A stretch of DNA of 19,035 bases from Bacteroidota bacterium (GTDB taxonomy: Bacteria > Bacteroidota > Bacteroidia > Bacteroidales > VadinHA17): the NCBI GenBank assembly GCA_006227095.1, contig SBFZ01000305.1, positions 1 to 19,035 on the forward strand, written 5' to 3'. The position numbers and the translations under genes were made by a program. Under the pieces are notes generated by a model, which saw only the letters and a list, made by a program, of their open reading frames with translations, was not told the origin of the DNA and made no database searches. This document shows, one piece after another, positions 1 to 6,322 of this stretch. The first letter of the stretch is position 1. The number at the start of each line of letters is the position of its first letter.

Positions 1-894
1 TCAATGCTTGAACTGACGGGTGAGAAGAAGCTGAAGAAGGCATGGCGCAGATTTGTTGCTCCCGGTGAAAGAATAGGCCTCAAGGTCAACCCGGTCGCAG
101 GAAAAAGCCTAAGCACCAGCCATGAGGTAGTCAGGGCAGTAATAGCCCAGCTTCAAGAGAGCGGCATTGAAAGGTCACAGCTGACAATCTGGGACCGCCG
201 TGAGTTTGAACTTACCGACGTGGGATTCACTGCTGAGAACTATCCCGGAATCAGGATCGTGGGAACCGAGCAGATGGACAAGGATGGACTGTATTATGGG
301 AAGGATGGCAAGCTCTACGGTGAGCATATGATTGACCGCGACTGGTACTACTGGGCAGATGTTGAAGGTGAATATGATGAATACACAATGCCCTACATGG
401 TCAACGGGGGAAAATATTCCTACTTTACGAAGATCCTGACACAGGAGCTTGACAAGGTCATTAATATCCCGATACTGAAGAATGCCGGAATGACCGTTAC
501 ACTGGCGCTGAAGAACCTGGCCTTCGGGTCGGTTTCCAATACCGGCAGGCTGCACGCGAAGCTCTGGAATGAGACCTGTGCCCAGGTTTGTGCCTTTGCC
601 CCGGTGCGTGACAAGGTGGTGCTGAACATCGTCGACGGTATAAAGGGATGCTTCAACGGCGGACCAGGTGCCAACCCCCAGTTCTTCTGTGATTATCATA
701 CCATTATTACCGGTACCGATCCGGTAGCAGTTGACAGAATAGGATATGACATCGTCCTGGCAAAACGGATTGCAGAGGGTCTGCAGAAGGAGGGTACGCA
801 GCAGGCACTGGAGTTTATGGTACAGGCTGAGAGACTTTCACTTGGCATAGCTGACAGGACAAAGATAGAACTGAAAGAGGTGGTTCTGGGGTAG
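1..894 (+). CDS. DUF362 domain protein, 5' end cut off by the window
   Basis: This is the C-terminal part of a DUF362-family protein. The frame is open from base 1. The first ATG at base 4 begins inside the conserved stretch (LTGEKKLKKAWRRFVAPGER followed by IGLKVNP), which in full-length members is preceded by more sequence, often including a signal peptide, so that ATG is probably internal. Other family signatures follow: LTIWDRREFEL near residue 60, a GIKGCFNGGPG segment near residue 213, and DPVAVDRIGYDIVLAKR near residue 239. DUF362 proteins are common in anaerobes, sometimes with ferredoxin-like domains, and their biochemical role is not established. No 4Fe-4S cysteine cluster is visible in this part. 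The next gene starts 23 bases downstream on the same strand, so the two are probably co-transcribed. Family assignment is fairly sure; function unknown. Confidence 0.8.
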   Translation, partial: SMLELTGEKKLKKAWRRFVAPGERIGLKVNPVAGKSLSTSHEVVRAVIAQLQESGIERSQLTIWDRREFELTDVGFTAENYPGIRIVGTEQMDKDGLYYGKDGKLYGEHMIDRDWYYWADVEGEYDEYTMPYMVNGGKYSYFTKILTQELDKVINIPILKNAGMTVTLALKNLAFGSVSNTGRLHAKLWNETCAQVCAFAPVRDKVVLNIVDGIKGCFNGGPGANPQFFCDYHTIITGTDPVAVDRIGYDIVLAKRIAEGLQKEGTQQALEFMVQAERLSLGIADRTKIELKEVVLG

Positions 895-917
895 CCTCAA
901 TTATTTATAAGGGAAGA

Positions 918-1712
918 ATGCAACTGAGAATCTTTACAGCAGCTGCCCTGGCAGCATTGATTACCGTTACTGCAGTCGGACAGTCGTCACTGGTACCACG
1001 TGCCCTTGCAGGACTTAGCGGGGTTGAGTCGGCCCAGGGCCGGACATTTACCGAGGCCTCACTCTACGGTTACATTAACGGCGGGGCCGAGCTTTACCTG
1101 GAGTATGGGTTTGACACACTCCTGGTGACCGAGATGGTTATTGAAGGCAGTGATATCAAGGCAGAGGTATACCGTATGAAGGATCCCGGGGCTGCGTTCG
1201 GGATTTTTTCGGTCTCGCGCTTCCGCTGCAACGGAGGTGCAAGGCTCACCGAGCACTTCTGCAGGTCGGCATACCAGCTCCAGTTTTGCAAGGGGCCATA
1301 TTATGTGAGCATCATAAATGATACGGGCAGTGAGGCTGACCAGGAAAGGTGTACCAGGCTGGCTTCGCTGCTCATAGATAACATAAGTGAACCCTCATTT
1401 GATCCGTCAGGCTTCTACGATAAGGGCATCGATGAGGAGACCATGAAGGGAGCTGTCCTGGTCAGAGGTCCGCTGGGTATTTACAACGGCATACCCGGGC
1501 TTTCAGACAAGCTGGGCAGTGCCAGTGAATACACCGCTCTTTTTATCCGGAACGGGCAGGATACAATTGCATCGTTGCTGTTCAACAGTGATAACTCTGC
1601 GGAGAAATTTCTGAAAGAGAGAAAATTCCGAGGTACTTCAGGTGCGCCTGCAGTTGTCATGGATTCAACGGTTTCTGTAATTTCACCCAGGCATATAATT
1701 ATTACCTTTTAA
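918..1712 (+). CDS. Secreted DUF6599-type protein
   Basis: A 264-residue protein with an N-terminal signal peptide (basic start, hydrophobic segment at residues 5-20, likely cleavage around AVGQSS) and no lipobox cysteine, so it is probably exported to the periplasm. The mature part carries YGYINGGAELYLEYGF (about residues 50-65) and VYRMKDPGAAFGIFSVSRF (about 84-102), which I recognise as the DUF6599 pattern. No enzymatic motif is apparent. It follows the DUF362 gene by 23 bases with a purine-rich AGGGAAG stretch before the ATG, suggesting one transcript. The product is uncharacterised. The family name is from memory of the motif and is moderately sure. Confidence 0.68.
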   Translation: MQLRIFTAAALAALITVTAVGQSSLVPRALAGLSGVESAQGRTFTEASLYGYINGGAELYLEYGFDTLLVTEMVIEGSDIKAEVYRMKDPGAAFGIFSVSRFRCNGGARLTEHFCRSAYQLQFCKGPYYVSIINDTGSEADQERCTRLASLLIDNISEPSFDPSGFYDKGIDEETMKGAVLVRGPLGIYNGIPGLSDKLGSASEYTALFIRNGQDTIASLLFNSDNSAEKFLKERKFRGTSGAPAVVMDSTVSVISPRHIIITF

Positions 1713-1733
1713 ATGATCTTTTCAATTAATTGC

Positions 1734-1741
1734 TATTTTTG
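1734..1741 (+). promoter_or_regulatory. Candidate -7 box (TATTTTTG) for trxB
   Basis: TATTTTTG matches the Bacteroidota primary-sigma -7 consensus TAnnTTTG and ends 25 bases before the trxB ATG, giving a leader of roughly 15-20 bases. No good TTTG is seen at the -33 position, so this rests on the -7 box and its placement. Confidence 0.5.
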
Positions 1742-1766
1742 CCGTCGCAAGTAAAAAAATAGCAAC

Positions 1767-2762
1767 ATGCAGTTTTTCAAACCGCTCGAAACAGCAGGAG
1801 AGGAGAAGAAACAATCAGCCACTGCCACTGAAAAAGTAAAATGCCTTATTGTAGGTTCGGGACCAGCCGGTTACACGGCAGCGATCTATGCTGCCCGCGC
1901 CAACCTGAAGCCGGTACTCTATACCGGGCTGCAGCAGGGAGGACAGCTGACCACAACCACCGAAGTGGAAAACTTTCCGGGATATCCTGACGGTGTTACC
2001 GGCCCTGAGATGATGGAGGATCTCCGGAAGCAGGCAGAGCGATTCGGGACAGATATCAGGTTTGGCATAGCCACCTCGTCAGATTTCTCCGGCAAGCCAC
2101 TGAAGGTCACTTTTGACAACGCCGTGGAGGTTGAAGCCGATACTGTAATCATTGCAACAGGCGCCACTGCAAAATATCTCGGGATACCGGCCGAAACAAA
2201 ATACGCAGGAATGGGAGTATCAGCATGCGCAACATGTGACGGGTTCTTCTATCGCGGAAAGGATGTAGCCGTTGTGGGCGGGGGCGATACTGCATGTGAG
2301 GAGGCAAGCTATCTTGCCGGACTATGCAAAAAGGTTTACATGATCGTCAGGCGCGATGTGCTGAGAGCAAGCAAGGCAATGCAGCACAGGGTGATGAATA
2401 CGCCAAATATTGAAATACTCTGGAAATGTCAGGTTGAGGATCTCTTCGGAACCAACGGGGTTGAAGGAGCTGTAGTGGTGCGGGAAAAGGGTACGCCTGA
2501 GGAGAAAAAATTCAATATCAGCATTGACGGATTCTTCCTTGCCATAGGTCATACCCCCAACTCAGACGTATTCAGGCAGTGGGTGGACACGGATGAGACG
2601 GGATATATCAGTATAGTGCCGGGATCAACACGCACGAAAGTGCCGGGTGTATTTGCAGCGGGTGATGTGGCTGACCACGTCTACAGGCAGGCGATTACGG
2701 CTGCAGGAACAGGGTGCATGTCTGCAATCGACGCTGAAAGATATCTCGCCGAACAACACTGA
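1767..2762 (+). CDS. trxB: Thioredoxin reductase (TrxB)
   Basis: Cytosolic flavoenzyme that uses NADPH to reduce thioredoxin. The 331 residues show the complete set of class features: FAD-binding GSGPAG at residues 30-35, the redox-active CATC at residues 154-157, the NADPH-binding GGGDTACEEA from about residue 171 followed by RRDVLRAS, and the C-terminal FAD motif VPGVFAAGDVAD. It carries about 22 extra hydrophilic residues before the FAD motif compared with the usual 310-320 residue enzyme. The ATG at 1767 fits the candidate promoter just upstream, so I keep it, though an internal start is possible. It is followed by a small SRPBCC gene 67 bases away. No thioredoxin gene is in the window. 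Confidence 0.96.
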   Translation: MQFFKPLETAGEEKKQSATATEKVKCLIVGSGPAGYTAAIYAARANLKPVLYTGLQQGGQLTTTTEVENFPGYPDGVTGPEMMEDLRKQAERFGTDIRFGIATSSDFSGKPLKVTFDNAVEVEADTVIIATGATAKYLGIPAETKYAGMGVSACATCDGFFYRGKDVAVVGGGDTACEEASYLAGLCKKVYMIVRRDVLRASKAMQHRVMNTPNIEILWKCQVEDLFGTNGVEGAVVVREKGTPEEKKFNISIDGFFLAIGHTPNSDVFRQWVDTDETGYISIVPGSTRTKVPGVFAAGDVADHVYRQAITAAGTGCMSAIDAERYLAEQH

Positions 2763-2829
2763 AAAGTATTCAAAAAAATATATTGACAGGGAATTATAAA
2801 CTAAACACAGGGGGATACAAACGCTTATC

Positions 2830-3216
2830 ATGCGGAATTTCAAAAAGACTTTTCATATAAATGCTGAACCATCTGACATCTATGCGGCGCTGACAAACCC
2901 GTATACCATTGAGCTCTGGTCGGGCTACCCGGCCATAATGCCATCAAAGGCAGGCGAAGAATTCAATATGTGGGACGGGGATATCTGCGGAAGGATCATT
3001 GACCTGGTGCCAGACAAGAAGGTGGTGCAGGAGTGGTATTTCGGAGACAGGGAGCTGGAATCACTGGTAACCATTACCATTAACGGAAACGGCGGAGGAA
3101 CATCGGTTACCGTTGAGCACACAAATATACCGGTTGAAGATTACCAGAATATTGCAGAGGGGTGGAATGAGTATTATATGGGCGCAATCAGGCGTTTTTA
3201 CAACCCCAATTTCTGA
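2830..3216 (+). CDS. SRPBCC / AHSA1-like domain protein
   Basis: A 128-residue single-domain protein. The start FKKTFHINAEPSDIYAALTN resembles the first strand and helix of the START/Bet v1 fold, WYFGDRELESLVTITI the central strands, and the end EGWNEYYMGAIRRFY the long C-terminal helix of AHSA1-like proteins. Members bind hydrophobic ligands or resemble the C-terminal domain of the Hsp90 co-chaperone Aha1; the ligand here cannot be read from sequence. There is no signal peptide, so it is cytosolic. Its last 19 bases overlap the 3' end of the convergent TorD-like gene. It may be co-transcribed with trxB, but the 67-base gap leaves that open. Confidence 0.8.
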   Translation: MRNFKKTFHINAEPSDIYAALTNPYTIELWSGYPAIMPSKAGEEFNMWDGDICGRIIDLVPDKKVVQEWYFGDRELESLVTITINGNGGGTSVTVEHTNIPVEDYQNIAEGWNEYYMGAIRRFYNPNF

Positions 3217-3884
3217 CGTTTAAGGATATCCCGTACATCCTCCAGTCCGCCGATAATCAATCCTGATATACCGGTATAACATTTGGTCCTGGAGCTTTCG
3301 GAGACTGCCTCTGCCCATCGGGGAATCCAGTTAAGCATTTCGCCGTTTATGAAATCAAGGAGATCTTTTCCTATCATTGCCCTGATCTCGAAATCATCCT
3401 CGGTAAGGTATTTCTCAATCAGGAGGTTTGCAAAAAGAAGCTGTATTCCCAGGTGATCAGGTGTCATACGGCATTCTTCCGCCTTGCTGTATCCGTATCT
3501 CTTGTAGAGGGTGGATAGTTTGTCATGGTGAGCTTCGGGGGTCATGCCATGATTGACCCACCCTGAAGCTGCGGGGAACGCTTCTCCGTTTTCCTTTCCT
3601 GATAGCAACAAGGTGTAATTGTCCCTTACGGCGACATGACACTGGTGCTTCAGCGGGCATGGAGATTTGAGAAGGCGGCTGGCTGAAGAAAACATGGTAT
3701 TGGTACTGGTGACTGGCAGATTGCGGAGCAGTCCTGCATCACATAAATGAGGGAGCCCGCTCTCTGCAGGTGTCATTGAAACAGATCCTCCCAGGAAAAG
3801 AAAAAGGGGTGTATATGCCTGAAGCAGTTCTTCAGGTGAATTCATGCTTTCAATATTGCCGGTCATCAGATATCCAGGATTCAT
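3198..3884 (-). CDS. TorD/DmsD-like molybdoenzyme chaperone
   Basis: A 228-residue soluble, helical protein. Residues 140-160 (RMTPDHLGIQLLFANLLIEKYL) match the family's conserved PDHL-type helix, and residues 178-193 (FINGEMLNWIPRWAEA) the downstream segment with the WIPxW pattern. TorD-family chaperones bind the twin-arginine leader of DMSO-reductase-family molybdoenzymes and help cofactor insertion before export. No such enzyme is in the window. Five cysteines (48, 76, 82, 138, 202) are present, including CPLKHQC, with no known role. Start choice is uncertain: ATGs occur at residues 1, 7 and 14. It begins 31 bases after the second DUF4252 gene, so it could be read through from the sigma operon. 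A divergent member; assignment is probable, not certain. Confidence 0.6.
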   Translation of the reverse strand: MNPGYLMTGNIESMNSPEELLQAYTPLFLFLGGSVSMTPAESGLPHLCDAGLLRNLPVTSTNTMFSSASRLLKSPCPLKHQCHVAVRDNYTLLLSGKENGEAFPAASGWVNHGMTPEAHHDKLSTLYKRYGYSKAEECRMTPDHLGIQLLFANLLIEKYLTEDDFEIRAMIGKDLLDFINGEMLNWIPRWAEAVSESSRTKCYTGISGLIIGGLEDVRDILKRQKLGL

Positions 3885-3915
3885 GACCGAATAACATGGC
3901 TTCCCGGCAAATTGT

Positions 3916-4428
3916 TCACTTGTTTACCTTTTCGAGATTTTCCAGTTCACCTATCCCCATACTGTCAGAAAGGCTTGCGATAGTCTTGAGGTCAAGATCA
4001 CCCTGTATGGATACAACAGAACTGCCATGACCACCCGTGACCATCACCAGTTCGGCTATCCTGCCCCCTGCCTCCCTGATCATGAAGAAGATGTTGTCAT
4101 TCTCTTCCTTGACTGTCATCAGTTCCTCATAGCCGTTACGCCTCAGCCTGGGCATCAGTTCAGCGGCCAGGTTAATGCCGCCGGTGTTGCCCGCACTGTC
4201 AATGCTCAGGATCCTTATCCCCCTGATCCGGTTGACAAGATTACGGAATTCATCGTCATCGGTGTCAATCCTTGACAACAGGCTGAACATCTTTGAAGAT
4301 ATGTATACCGAAGTAAAACCATCTTTGCCATCATACCTGTCAAACAGCTCATCAACAGGACTTTTCTGTGTCCAGGCCGTAAGAGAAGCTACGGACAGCA
4401 GCAGTATGAGTAATGCCTGTTTCTTCAT
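3916..4428 (-). CDS. DUF4252 protein, second copy of the sigma operon
   Basis: A 170-residue exported protein: signal peptide at residues 1-20 (MKKQALLILLLSVASLTAWT, cut probably before QKSPVDEL), then the DUF4252 pattern VDELFDRYDGKDGFTSVYIS and, near residue 96, YEELMTVKEENDNIFFMIRE. No lipobox. It is clearly a diverged paralogue of the protein encoded at 5590-6099, with the same length, the same signal peptide layout and a shared YEELM motif. It starts 11 bases after the putative anti-sigma gene, so it is the fourth gene of that operon. DUF4252 proteins commonly sit beside ECF sigma genes in Bacteroidota. Their molecular role is unknown, and location in the periplasm or outer envelope is inferred from the signal peptide. 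Confidence 0.85.
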   Translation of the reverse strand: MKKQALLILLLSVASLTAWTQKSPVDELFDRYDGKDGFTSVYISSKMFSLLSRIDTDDDEFRNLVNRIRGIRILSIDSAGNTGGINLAAELMPRLRRNGYEELMTVKEENDNIFFMIREAGGRIAELVMVTGGHGSSVVSIQGDLDLKTIASLSDSMGIGELENLEKVNK

Positions 4429-4439
4429 ATCATTTTCTT

Positions 4440-5066
4440 TTAATTCGTTTCAGTATCATTATTGTCCGGATAGAGATCACCCAGGTACCTTAGACGTGAG
4501 AGGTTTCTCTCCACAACCTGATTGATGGCTGACAGTCCTTTTAGCTCTTCCGGGCTTGCAGCCAGGTCACCAACCTGCAGAAGCTGACTGGTTCCGGTAT
4601 TCATCCTTTCCGATACATTCAGGAGAATTGTCTTTACCTCTGCCATAGCCAATGCCGGGTCACTGTAAGTGTCCCTGCCATGAGGCTCCCTGAGTACTGA
4701 GGAGATGATCCATATGCCTGCAGCCATGGCAGCGACTGATCCAATCAGTGTCAGCCACCGCCTTCCTGTCCGGTAGGGGTTAACGGTTCCGGCTGTCCGG
4801 GTGTCATCGTACGGGTTGATGGCTCTTGGCGTAGGGGTTACATCTGCCTGCATTTGGGTAACCATTGCCAGCCTTTCCTCAAATCCTTCCGATGGTTCGG
4901 GGATCCCTGCCGGGAGGGATGAGATATATCCGTATTGGTCCTTCAGAGCTCCGGGCAGGGAGCTGTCGTCAAGGAGTTCTTTCAGCAAAAGCTCTTCCTC
5001 CTCGCTGGTATTGCCCCCGAAGTATTTATCGAGCAGATCTTTTATCTTCTCCTGTTCCATAGCCAT
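4440..5066 (-). CDS. Putative single-span anti-sigma factor
   Basis: A 208-residue protein with a soluble N-terminal part (residues 1-100), one predicted membrane span (about 104-124, WLTLIGSVAAMAAGIWIISS) and a C-terminal region of about 80 residues facing the periplasm. The N-terminus (IKDLLDKYFGGNTSEEEELL) resembles the start of Bacteroidota anti-sigma proteins, and the gene overlaps the ECF sigma gene by 41 bases (35 if the ATG at codon 3 is used), so translation is probably coupled. Role inferred: hold the sigma factor at the inner membrane until an envelope signal arrives. No zinc-binding HxxxCxxC (ZAS) motif is seen and there is no recognisable FecR domain, so this is a call from topology and position rather than homology. 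The second DUF4252 gene follows 11 bases on. Confidence 0.6.
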   Translation of the reverse strand: MAMEQEKIKDLLDKYFGGNTSEEEELLLKELLDDSSLPGALKDQYGYISSLPAGIPEPSEGFEERLAMVTQMQADVTPTPRAINPYDDTRTAGTVNPYRTGRRWLTLIGSVAAMAAGIWIISSVLREPHGRDTYSDPALAMAEVKTILLNVSERMNTGTSQLLQVGDLAASPEELKGLSAINQVVERNLSRLRYLGDLYPDNNDTETN

Positions 5067-5562
5067 ATACCCTTGTCATTTCCTCCCTTATGTGCTTCCT
5101 GGCCCTTGAGATCATTGTACGCAGGGCTGCAACGTTTGTTCCCATTGCCTCAGCCGTCTCTTCGTATGAGTATCCTTCCAGGTCTTTCATGATTACTGCG
5201 CTTCTCACCGGCTCATGCATCCTGCTTATTATGAGAGATATCAGGCCGGCAGCCTCACGCTGTTCATGCATTTTTATTATGTCGGCTCCACCTGCTGCGG
5301 CTTCTTCAGCCGCGGCAGGATCGGCCAGCCTCAGCAGCTTTCTTTTCCTGAGGATGTCAATGCAGTGATTGCGGGTCAGAGTCGTAGTCCATGCTGCCAC
5401 ACTGGAATAATCCCTCTTTTCATTTCTTTCTGACCAGAGCTTCATCATCACCTCCTGTACCACATCCTCAGCCTCCTCCCGGCTGTTCAGGAACCGGAAG
5501 GCGAGGGCATACAGCCTTCGCCCCTCCGGTAATACAGTCATCCTGAACTCTTCGGGGGTCAT
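5026..5562 (-). CDS. ECF-family RNA polymerase sigma factor
   Basis: A 178-residue sigma-70 family protein of extracytoplasmic-function size. Region 2 spans about residues 12-78, with LNSREEAEDVVQEVMMKLW as the core-binding and -10 recognition part. Region 4 spans about 105-160, with a helix-turn-helix around GYSYEETAEAMGTNVAALRT followed by MISRARKHIREEM. Regions 1 and 3 are absent, as expected for ECF factors. It lies 27 bases downstream of a DUF4252 gene and overlaps the putative anti-sigma gene. The candidate promoter upstream of the operon (6139-6164) has ECF-type elements, so it may be autoregulated. Regulon and signal cannot be read from this window. The class is certain; the subgroup is not assigned. 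Confidence 0.93.
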   Translation of the reverse strand: MTPEEFRMTVLPEGRRLYALAFRFLNSREEAEDVVQEVMMKLWSERNEKRDYSSVAAWTTTLTRNHCIDILRKRKLLRLADPAAAEEAAAGGADIIKMHEQREAAGLISLIISRMHEPVRSAVIMKDLEGYSYEETAEAMGTNVAALRTMISRARKHIREEMTRVYGYGTGEDKRSAR

Positions 5563-5589
5563 CTTTCTTTCAAATGTTCCCCAAAGTTA

Positions 5590-6099
5590 TCAATCCCCTG
5601 AAATCTCGAGTCCTTCAAGAATTGCAAGTCCTTCCACGTTTCTTTCAAAGAGCTGCGAGGCTTCATCACGGGTCAGGTTACCTTCAATCTGGATCACTGC
5701 TTCATCATCACCGTCAATGACAAGCAGGATCTCCCTGACCATATCCCTTTCGATCCTGACCATGAACCTGAGGTCTGAATCACTCTTCCTTACCGACATC
5801 AGTTCCTCGTACTTGCCTCTTTTAATTATGCTTCTTATTTCAGGCAGGAAGCCTTCAATGGAGGGCATCCTGTCCTTCTCCCTGACTACCAGTCTTATGG
5901 AAGTGACCTTCCTGATCGGGTTGTCAGCGTCTCTGCTTTCACTGCTGCCCAGGAAACCCAGCAGGCTTCCGTTTACAACCACGGTTGTGTACCCCTCCCT
6001 GTCACTGTACTTACTGAAAAAATCGTCAACCTGTTGTTTCTGACCGTAGATTGCTGCTGTGCAAGCAATAACCATAAGTGTAAAAACCATTCTTTTCAT
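5590..6099 (-). CDS. DUF4252 protein, first gene of the sigma operon
   Basis: A 169-residue exported protein with a signal peptide (residues 1-19, MKRMVFTLMVIACTAAIYG, mature end near QKQQVDDF). There is a Cys at residue 13 inside the hydrophobic core, but the context does not make a convincing lipobox. The mature part follows the DUF4252 pattern: VDDFFSKYSDREGYTTVVVN, then KYEELMSVRKSDSDLRFMV and a C-terminal VIQIEGNLTRDEASQLF. It is the promoter-proximal gene, directly behind the ECF-type promoter, with a leader of about 30 bases. Placing a secreted protein before the sigma gene suggests it is the most strongly made product of the cassette, perhaps a sensor partner or effector; that is inference. 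Paralogous to the protein encoded at 3916-4428. Confidence 0.85.
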   Translation of the reverse strand: MKRMVFTLMVIACTAAIYGQKQQVDDFFSKYSDREGYTTVVVNGSLLGFLGSSESRDADNPIRKVTSIRLVVREKDRMPSIEGFLPEIRSIIKRGKYEELMSVRKSDSDLRFMVRIERDMVREILLVIDGDDEAVIQIEGNLTRDEASQLFERNVEGLAILEGLEISGD

Positions 6100-6138
6100 G
6101 ACTGTCCGTATTAGTTTTAATTATGTTACTGTATTCAT

Positions 6139-6164
6139 GACGAACAGTATGAAAAAACATTACA
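6139..6164 (-). promoter_or_regulatory. Candidate ECF-type promoter of the DUF4252-sigma operon
   Basis: Read on the minus strand, TGTAA (6164 to 6160) is followed after 17 bases by CGTC (6142 to 6139), about 39 bases before the ATG of the first DUF4252 gene. A -35 element with a TGTAA(C)-like core and a -10 element CGTC is characteristic of many ECF promoters. No primary-sigma TAnnTTTG box is seen on this strand between 6100 and 6200. This makes autoregulation by the ECF factor in the operon plausible. Confidence 0.5.
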
Positions 6165-6237
6165 GGATTTTTCCGTTTTTTTTGAAAACATGTTGATATC
6201 TGCTTCCGTGGCGGCGAGGAGAGCGGTAATAAAGTAT

Positions 6238-6245
6238 TATTTTTG
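6238..6245 (+). promoter_or_regulatory. Candidate -7 box (TATTTTTG) for the DUF4914-like gene
   Basis: TATTTTTG matches TAnnTTTG and is followed by GCC, as at the trxB promoter. It lies 77 bases before the ATG at 6323, leaving a 5' leader of about 70 bases, AT-rich and with no clear hairpin. No TTTG is seen at -33. It is the only good match in this 223-base divergent region, which also holds the ECF-type promoter on the other strand. Confidence 0.45.
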
Positions 6246-6322
6246 CCAACGTAATTGTAAATAAATCTACAAAAAGAGGCTTTTCGTATTAAAGAATTAA
6301 ATCAAAAAACAATAATTGCCAA

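Noticed and set aside
175..699. 174-codon minus-strand open frame inside the DUF362 gene
   Set aside because: Antisense shadow of a well-supported family member, with no domain or promoter.
2750..2830. TATATTGA near 2780 as a separate promoter for the SRPBCC gene
   Set aside because: It departs from TAnnTTTG in the invariant TTTG part and has no -33 partner.
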